Part shown: piece after piece, positions 1-5,894 of the stretch | Position numbering within the stretch: the first letter of the stretch is position 1 | Layout: each line of letters opens with the position of its first letter | Virus record (IMG/VR): IMGVR_UViG_3300034418_002344 | Coordinates: 1 to 28,613 of that record | DNA: 28,613 nt | Source: a virus | Direction: 5' to 3' (one strand) | Translations under genes and position numbers: made by a program | Notes under the pieces: model-generated | What the model saw: the letters and a program-made list of their open reading frames with translations, nothing else | The model's database searches: none | What the model was told of the DNA's origin: nothing

Positions 1-50
1 TTCAGTTCCCTGCTGCTGCGGCTGCTACTGCGATTATTCGCATCGCCTAA
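1..50 (+). CDS. C-terminal end of an upstream gene (partial)
   Basis: The third reading frame is open from the window edge to a TAA at 48-50 and encodes an Ala-rich end that reads QFPAAAAATAIIRIA. The stop lies 12 bases before the next ATG, with AGGA in between, which is the spacing seen throughout this operon. Only 15 residues are visible, so no function can be given. The position, directly upstream of tail-fibre genes, suggests a virion protein. The other two forward frames are also open over this short stretch, so the call rests on the spacing and the Ala/Ile composition. Confidence 0.5.
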   Translation, partial: QFPAAAAATAIIRIA

Positions 51-62
51 TAGGACTGCCTC

Positions 63-989
63 ATGGCTTATTCAGGGCCAACAAGCGGCTTTGGTGAAAG
101 AAGCTGGGGCAGTAACGGATGGGGTGGTTATGGAACCGTCCTAGACCTCGGGGCGACTTGGGGTAATAACGGCTGGGGCGAAGGTGCTTGGGGAGACAAC
201 GGTAATGTCTCTGTACAAGGCACTGGAGCAGTAGGAACAGTCTCTATCGCTGTATCGGAAAACATCATTCCGGTCGGTGTAGAAGGCACAGGTGCAATAG
301 GCACCGTCGCAATAAACGTCGGAGACTCCGTAGTTGTAGATGGAGTTGAAGGCACCGGCGCTGTAGGTACCGTAGTAACGAACTACAGCAGTGTCCAGAT
401 ACCCACAGGGGTGCAGGGCACAGGCCAGATGGGTGGCTTTGTTGTCGTAGTTGATGACATCGTAATCCCAGTAGGCGTTGAAGGAACCGGTGCGGTTGGT
501 GATGTAAATATATTCATTGCCGACATTGTTGTACCAGACGGTGTAAGTGCTACAGGTTCTGTAGGAGACGTAACAACTCAGGTGACCTTTGCGGTCTCTG
601 GAGTAAGCGGAACCGGAGAGCTTGGCGACGAAGGCGATACTGTAGTTCCTGTATTCAACGGGGTTGCAGCGACCGGAGCCATAGGCACAGCAGTACCGGC
701 CTACAATACAGATGTTGCTGTTACTGGAGTAAGCGGAACAGGTGCGATAGGTGAAGACGGCGCTACCGTAGTTCCAGTAATATCTGGGGTAGCAGCAACC
801 GGTGCAATAGGCACCGTAGCGATTTCGGTAGACGATTCAATTATCCCCACGGGGGTAAGCGGGACAGGTGCAGTAGGTGACGTAAGTTTCTTTATATGGA
901 CTACAATAGACGATAGCCAAACACCTAACTGGACAGACGTAACAGATACACAGACGCCCGGATGGGTGGATATAGATAAAGCCGCCTAG
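63..989 (+). CDS. Gly-rich repeat virion protein, probable tail or decoration protein
   Basis: This 308-residue protein has three visible parts. Residues about 10-47 are rich in Trp and Gly (GWGEGAWGDNG type). Residues about 51-276 hold 11 copies of a GVxGTGAVGxV motif spaced about 20-25 residues apart and separated by short Val/Ile-rich strands, often ending in IP or VP. The tail carries a doubled DxQTPxW motif (DSQTPNW, DTQTPGW). Alternating Gly turns and beta strands suggest a fibrous beta-solenoid or strings of small beta units. The ATG is preceded by AGGA. The next gene's ribosome binding site overlaps its stop codon. Similar repeat proteins are common among marine phage virion genes. 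The exact role (fibre, decoration or tail-tip protein) cannot be decided from the sequence. Confidence 0.75.
   Translation: MAYSGPTSGFGERSWGSNGWGGYGTVLDLGATWGNNGWGEGAWGDNGNVSVQGTGAVGTVSIAVSENIIPVGVEGTGAIGTVAINVGDSVVVDGVEGTGAVGTVVTNYSSVQIPTGVQGTGQMGGFVVVVDDIVIPVGVEGTGAVGDVNIFIADIVVPDGVSATGSVGDVTTQVTFAVSGVSGTGELGDEGDTVVPVFNGVAATGAIGTAVPAYNTDVAVTGVSGTGAIGEDGATVVPVISGVAATGAIGTVAISVDDSIIPTGVSGTGAVGDVSFFIWTTIDDSQTPNWTDVTDTQTPGWVDIDKAA
213..890 (+). repeat. 11-copy GVxGTGAVGxV coding repeat
   Basis: Eleven degenerate units of about 60-75 bases encode the motif GV(E/S/A/Q)(G/A)TG(A/S/E)(V/I)G(T/D)V. The peptide is better conserved than the DNA. Some neighbouring pairs, such as the two GVAATGAIGT copies near 664 and 787, are closer to each other than to the rest, which suggests a block duplication of about 120 bases. 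Confidence 0.75.
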
Positions 990-999
990 GAGCTGACAA

Positions 1000-1947
1000 A
1001 TGGCTACTTATGTAAACAATCTAAGACTCAAAGAAATTACCACGGGTGACGAAGACGGCACTTGGGGTACGAGTACAAACACCAACCTTGAGCTAATCAC
1101 TGACGGTTTTAGCTACGGCACAAAGCAGTTAGCAGCAGATGCTAACGAAACTTTCACGATGCCTGATGGCACTGCTGATGACAGCCGTTCTTTCTACCTG
1201 AAGATTACTTCCGCCGTATCTCTTACAGCTACCAGAGAAGTGACGCTGGGGCCAAACACTGTATCTAAAGTATGGATGATCGAGAACGCTACTACCGGTA
1301 GCCAGATTATCACCATCAAACAGGGTTCAGGTGCGACCGTAGACGTAGCCAACGGCTCAAAAGTCATGGTGGTTACAGACGGTGCAGGTGCAGGGGCTGC
1401 GGTTTTTAACGCCAACCCAACGGAAGTTGGAGGCACCGTCACCAGCGTAAGCGGTACGGGTACGGTCAACGGCATTACCCTGACCGGCACAGTGACTAGC
1501 TCAGGCAGCTTAACCCTCGGCGGTACACTGGCTAACGTAGACCTGACTTCTCAGGTGACTGGCACACTACCTATCGCCAACGGCGGTACAGGTACTACCT
1601 CTACTACTTATGTTGATTTAACGGCTAATGTCTCGGGCGAACTGCCTTTCGCTAACGGCGGTTCGGGTGCGATTGTTCCTCTGCATAAAGGCACAAGCTA
1701 CGCAGCGTCAAACAGAGACTATGTGGTAGCTACTGCTGGTGGGATCACGATTACTCTGCCTGCTTCTCCCAGTGCGGGCGATACGGTGGTTGTCAAAGAC
1801 GGCACAGGAGCTGCGGCCACTACAAGTTTTACAGTTGCCAGAAACGGCGAGAACATTGCCTCAAGCGCAACTGACCTGACCTTTGATAAGAACTTTGCAG
1901 AGATCGTAATGACCTACGTCGATGCCACCATAGGATGGACTGTCTAA
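1000..1947 (+). CDS. Tail fibre protein
   Basis: The 315-residue product begins with a segment typical of marine phage fibres (YVNNLRLKEITTGDEDGTWG, residues 3-22). It continues through an apparent fibre shaft rich in Thr, Ser and Gly, with the repeated GTLPIANGGTGT / GELPFANGGSGA motif at about 187-220 that is characteristic of phage and cyanophage tail fibres. It ends in a beta-rich tip at about 225-315 (DYVVATAGGITITLPASP, then TVVVKDGTGAA). It probably forms a trimeric fibre that attaches to the tail or contacts the host surface. The ribosome binding site AGGAG overlaps the stop codon of the preceding gene. The TAA is followed immediately by the ATG of the next gene. The DNA is GC-rich (36 of 60 bases in the line starting at 1441). 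Confidence 0.85.
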   Translation: MATYVNNLRLKEITTGDEDGTWGTSTNTNLELITDGFSYGTKQLAADANETFTMPDGTADDSRSFYLKITSAVSLTATREVTLGPNTVSKVWMIENATTGSQIITIKQGSGATVDVANGSKVMVVTDGAGAGAAVFNANPTEVGGTVTSVSGTGTVNGITLTGTVTSSGSLTLGGTLANVDLTSQVTGTLPIANGGTGTTSTTYVDLTANVSGELPFANGGSGAIVPLHKGTSYAASNRDYVVATAGGITITLPASPSAGDTVVVKDGTGAAATTSFTVARNGENIASSATDLTFDKNFAEIVMTYVDATIGWTV

Positions 1948-3381
1948 ATGAGTAATCTATCGGAGTTATTACCCTCCGGTGGAGGGCAGAACGTAGTTGA
2001 GTTTACTGCTGACGGTTCGATTAGTAGTGGTGCGGCTGTGGCTTTGCAGAGTGACGGGACAGTAAAAGCAGTCTCTGGAGTAGCATCCGATGTTGGTACG
2101 GAAACTAACATAACAACAGATTATGTACCTGCGTTCAAAATGCTTGCTTACGACACTAACGCATCAAGAGGTTTGATGTTTAGGCAAAATTCAGGGGATA
2201 CGTCTGGTTATGTTCAAGTATTCTCTGTTTCTGGAACGACAGCTACTTTTCAAGCCGTAACATCATTTGCGTCCAACGTGTATACCGCGCTAAATGCTTG
2301 GATGGGCGCAGCTAGTGCCTATGACGCAAACGCACAAAAAATATTAATCGTTTACTCTGATGCAAATAACAGTTTTTACGGGACAGCTAGAGTTGCGACC
2401 ATAAGCGGCAACTCCGTATCTTTCGGAACGGCTGTTGTATTTGAGTCTCAGCAAGCTACACATATGGCTGCTACATATGATTCAAATGCTCAGAAGGTTG
2501 TTGTTTTTTATGGGGCAACTGATGGGTACGGCATTGTAGCAACAATATCTGGTACGTCAGTATCTTTTGGAACCAGAACATCGTATGTCACTGGTTTTCC
2601 TACATATGTGCAGGCTACGTTTGATTCCAACAATAACAAAACAGTAGTGGGATTTGTTAGAGCGGCGAGTGGTTATGCTAGTGCGGTTGTAGGCACAGTT
2701 TCGGGTACATCTATATCGTTCGGTTCTTACTCTGAGGCTGGAACGGCGACTTCTACATTTTTAGATATTCAATATGATCCTACTTCTCAGAAAACATTGT
2801 TGGCGTGGAAAGAGAGCAACACTTTAAAAACTTCAGTGGGAACAATAAGCGGAACAAGCATCAGTTTTGGAACGCCTGTATCTAATTCTCAATCTAGCCC
2901 AAGGGATACTAGTCTTGCGTATGACGCAACCTTACAAAAAGTAGTTGTTTCGTCAGGTCAATCACCAGTTAACGCTTATGTTATTACAGTTTCTGGAACC
3001 TCTTTGACGTATAGTGACGCTCAAAGATTAAGTGTTGATAATATTGGTTATTACAATTCTTCTGTCTATGTTCCTGACGCGGGTAAAGAAATATCAGTTT
3101 TTACTGCAAGTAGTGGCAGTGAAATAAATTATATTGTTTATCAAATTGGTGAGACAAACGTCGCTGACTTCATCGGCCTAGCCTCTGCTGCTATATCCGA
3201 TACCGCTACTGGTGACATCAACGTCAAGGGCGGGATAAACGAAGCCCAGACAGGGTTGACTATTGGCTCTGACTATTACGTTCAAGCTGATGGCACAGTG
3301 TCCACTACAAGCACAAGCCCGGCTGTGAAGATCGGCCAAGCAATTTCCGCAACCACAATTAACATGATGGATTTGACATGA
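1948..3381 (+). CDS. Seven-repeat beta-propeller-like tail/adhesin protein, copy 1
   Basis: This is the simplest of three adjacent paralogues (477 residues). It has an N-terminal module of about 50 residues (MSNLSELLPSGGG, then a segment ending VALQSDGTVKAV). A repeat domain at about 51-400 has seven copies of a (F/Y)D-x-NNKVVV strand motif separated by six GTVSGTSISFG-like strands. The C-terminal module (about 406-477) runs ADFIGLASAAISDTATG, YYVQADGTV, then IGQAISATTINMM. Seven evenly spaced beta units fit a seven-bladed propeller, a fold often used for carbohydrate or receptor binding. No enzyme motif is visible. The ATG abuts the previous stop; AGGA lies 12 bases upstream. Its blades are the most diverged of the set. 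Family role in phage adsorption is inferred from context. Confidence 0.78.
   Translation: MSNLSELLPSGGGQNVVEFTADGSISSGAAVALQSDGTVKAVSGVASDVGTETNITTDYVPAFKMLAYDTNASRGLMFRQNSGDTSGYVQVFSVSGTTATFQAVTSFASNVYTALNAWMGAASAYDANAQKILIVYSDANNSFYGTARVATISGNSVSFGTAVVFESQQATHMAATYDSNAQKVVVFYGATDGYGIVATISGTSVSFGTRTSYVTGFPTYVQATFDSNNNKTVVGFVRAASGYASAVVGTVSGTSISFGSYSEAGTATSTFLDIQYDPTSQKTLLAWKESNTLKTSVGTISGTSISFGTPVSNSQSSPRDTSLAYDATLQKVVVSSGQSPVNAYVITVSGTSLTYSDAQRLSVDNIGYYNSSVYVPDAGKEISVFTASSGSEINYIVYQIGETNVADFIGLASAAISDTATGDINVKGGINEAQTGLTIGSDYYVQADGTVSTTSTSPAVKIGQAISATTINMMDLT
2095..3159 (+). repeat. Seven-unit blade repeat, about 150 bases per unit
   Basis: Seven strand motifs (MLAYDTNASR, SAYDANAQK, ATYDSNAQK, ATFDSNNNK, IQYDPTSQK, LAYDATLQK, SVYVPDAGK) alternate with six SGTSISFG-type motifs. 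Units are about 45-50 residues long. The DNA of the units is strongly diverged while the peptide pattern is kept. Confidence 0.8.
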
Positions 3382-5894
3382 CGAATCTAACAGATTTATT
3401 ACCTGCGGGTGCGGGCGGCAAACAGGTTAGCTTCACGGCTAGTGGGGCGATTAGTAGTGGTCAGACTGTAGGGCTAAAAAGTGATGGCACAGTAGGCGCA
3501 ATTACAGGGAAAACAGGTTCATCGTCTGTGTTTGAATCGGCTGGGACAAATTATCATGCGGCTGTTTTTGACTCTAACAGTAACAAGGTAGTTATTGCGT
3601 ACCAAGATGAGGGTAATTCAAATTACGGAACAGCAGTGGTTGCTACGGTTTCAGGCAGCACAATATCTTATGGAACCCCGGTAGTTTTTGAGTCAGCCAG
3701 TACAAGTTCTACGTCTATTGTTTTTGATTCTTCTAATAATAAAGTTGTCATATCTTATCAAGACGCTGGCAATGGATTCTACGGCACATCTGCTGTAGGA
3801 ACAGTTTCTGGAACCAGCATTAGCTTTGGCACACCCGTAGTATTTGCTTCTGTATTTATTTCAACCCCAGCATCTACGTTTGATTCTAATGCCAATAAAG
3901 TTGTTATTACTTATGGGTATCAAAGTGGCAGTTATTCTGCTTGTGTGGTTGGGACAGTCAGCGGAACCAGTATATCTTTTGGCACTAAAGTAAACTTAGC
4001 AAACTACGGATTATTCCAAAACATAGTTTTTGATTCTACGAACAATAAGGTGATTGTCTTACAAAGGAAACAATCAGATAATCTCGGAGAGGCTTATGTT
4101 GGTACTGTCTCAGGCACATCTATAAGTTATGGCACACCCGTAGTATACAGTACCAGCACTGTAGTATATGTCGCCGCAGCTTTTGACAGCAACTCTGGCA
4201 AAGTTGTTATTGCTTACGATCAAGGAAACACAGGAACAGCAGTTGTTGGGACGGTATCCGGCACATCTATTTCATTCGGTTCTGAAAGAGTATTTACCAA
4301 CGTAAGCGTTACTATTAACAGAAATAATGGGACATTTGATTCTACGAATAATGTGTGTCTTGTAATTTACAAGAACGACAGCACTGGCTACCAAGAAGTA
4401 GTAGAGCTTTCAGTTAGTGGTACGACTACAACACAGTCAGGGCCATTTGTTGTATTAACGGACACCGTAAGAGATCAGGCTAAGGCTTTAGCTTATGACT
4501 CAAATGCCAATAAAACCGTTATATCTTATGATGACGGGTCAAATAGTAGTTACGGAACTGCTGTTGTCTACGACACAGATGGTTTATCAAACGCTGACTT
4601 CATAGGCATAACAGACGCTGCCATCTCAGACACTGCATCTGGCTCGGTGACAATCAAAGGCGGCATTGCAAGTAATTCGGACATAACTACTCCGCCTGTC
4701 AATTCTGCGGGGTCTAAAGTAGTGTTTGATGACGGCGGCCCTACCACCGGTATTTCTTCCGCGTATGACCCAGACACAGCTAAAGTAGTTAATGTGTTTT
4801 GTACTACTAACGTTCAGGGCATAGTAGGTACTGTTTCCGGCACTTCAATTAGTTACGGCAGCGCATCGTCAGCAAATGGCAACAGTAGCAGCGCCGCTCA
4901 GGTGGCATACGATACTGTAAATAATAAAATTGTTGCGGTGTATAAAGAAGGTTTTACTGATGCGCGTGTTGTTATAGGTACTGTGTCAGGAACAGCTATA
5001 AGCTGGGGAACTCCAGTAGTGTTTGCAAGTATTAACGCAGCTACTCCAAATGTGGCATTTGATACCAACGCTGGGAAAGTTCTTATAGTATATAAAGATC
5101 AAGCTGATAATAACTATGGAAAGGCGGTAGTGGGTACAGTTAGCGGGACGAGTATTTCTATAGGCTCACCCGTGACTTTTATGAATGCAAATGCTAATAA
5201 AATAGAACTTGTTTACGACGCAAATGCTCAAAAATCTGTCCTTGTAGTACAGGATGCTAGTAATAATATAGGAGTAGCATACGTAGCAACTATTAGCGGC
5301 ACCTCAGTATCTTTCGGCAGCCCGACTAATTTCTTAGCCTCTGCTGTTACCAACAACGCTTTATCTATTGTATACAATAGTACCGACAACAAGGTTATTG
5401 TGGGGTACGGAAAATCAAGCGACAACAAAGGTTACCTAACCACAGGTACAGTAAGTGGTACGTCGATTAGCTTTGCCGGGGAGACAGAGTTTAGTGGCAG
5501 CACCACTACTAATTACATTTCTTTGGCGTACAAAGCATCTGGCAATATCCTTGGAATGGTTTACAACATTGGCGGCTCCACCACTATAAAATTCAATAGC
5601 GCTGTTATATCAGGAACCTCTTTTTCTTTTGGCACAGAGCAAGAATTGGCGGCGGGGGCGACGGACACTACTGCTGCTGTTTTAGACGGGGCTTCAGGTA
5701 ATTTTGTTGCTAGTTATGGGGATGGCTCTAACAATTCTGATGGTACTACTAATGTAGCGTCGGTAAGCACTTCGTTAGTCACTAATAGCACCTACTACGT
5801 TCAAGCAGACGGCAGCTTGTCCACGACAACCTCTTCGGTACTAGCAGGCAAAGCCCTGTCCTCCACTAGCATTAACTTGGATTACACAACATGA
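3378..5894 (+). CDS. Double seven-repeat beta-propeller-like tail/adhesin protein, copy 2
   Basis: This 838-residue paralogue has the same N-terminal module (MTNLTDLLPAGAGG) and then a first seven-repeat domain (about residues 48-400). The C-terminal module starts at 406 with ADFIGITDAAISDTASG. Soon after its GG the module is interrupted by a second complete seven-repeat domain (about 445-798), and it resumes at about 806 with YYVQADGSLSTTTSS and GKALSSTSINL. The gene therefore carries two probable propellers, one inserted within the C-terminal module. It overlaps the preceding stop by four bases (ATGA) and the next start by four bases, with weak ribosome binding sites at both joints, which suggests translational coupling. 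It probably acts in host recognition on the tail; no catalytic motif is seen. Confidence 0.78.
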   Translation: MTNLTDLLPAGAGGKQVSFTASGAISSGQTVGLKSDGTVGAITGKTGSSSVFESAGTNYHAAVFDSNSNKVVIAYQDEGNSNYGTAVVATVSGSTISYGTPVVFESASTSSTSIVFDSSNNKVVISYQDAGNGFYGTSAVGTVSGTSISFGTPVVFASVFISTPASTFDSNANKVVITYGYQSGSYSACVVGTVSGTSISFGTKVNLANYGLFQNIVFDSTNNKVIVLQRKQSDNLGEAYVGTVSGTSISYGTPVVYSTSTVVYVAAAFDSNSGKVVIAYDQGNTGTAVVGTVSGTSISFGSERVFTNVSVTINRNNGTFDSTNNVCLVIYKNDSTGYQEVVELSVSGTTTTQSGPFVVLTDTVRDQAKALAYDSNANKTVISYDDGSNSSYGTAVVYDTDGLSNADFIGITDAAISDTASGSVTIKGGIASNSDITTPPVNSAGSKVVFDDGGPTTGISSAYDPDTAKVVNVFCTTNVQGIVGTVSGTSISYGSASSANGNSSSAAQVAYDTVNNKIVAVYKEGFTDARVVIGTVSGTAISWGTPVVFASINAATPNVAFDTNAGKVLIVYKDQADNNYGKAVVGTVSGTSISIGSPVTFMNANANKIELVYDANAQKSVLVVQDASNNIGVAYVATISGTSVSFGSPTNFLASAVTNNALSIVYNSTDNKVIVGYGKSSDNKGYLTTGTVSGTSISFAGETEFSGSTTTNYISLAYKASGNILGMVYNIGGSTTIKFNSAVISGTSFSFGTEQELAAGATDTTAAVLDGASGNFVASYGDGSNNSDGTTNVASVSTSLVTNSTYYVQADGSLSTTTSSVLAGKALSSTSINLDYTT
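3520..4580 (+). repeat. Seven-unit blade repeat, first domain of copy 2
   Basis: The seven motifs are AVFDSNSNK, IVFDSSNNK, STFDSNANK, IVFDSTNNK, AAFDSNSGK, GTFDSTNNV and LAYDSNANK. Six strand motifs of the GTVSGTSISFG type lie between them; the last is degenerate (LSVSGTTTTQSG). Confidence 0.8.
4710..5772 (+). repeat. Seven-unit blade repeat, inserted second domain of copy 2
   Basis: The seven motifs are SAYDPDTAK, VAYDTVNNK, VAFDTNAGK, LVYDANAQK, IVYNSTDNK, LAYKASGNI and AVLDGASGN, with six intervening SGTSISFG-like strands. The last two blades are the most degenerate. A sample line inside the domain (4921-4980) has only 20 G or C in 60 bases. Confidence 0.8.
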
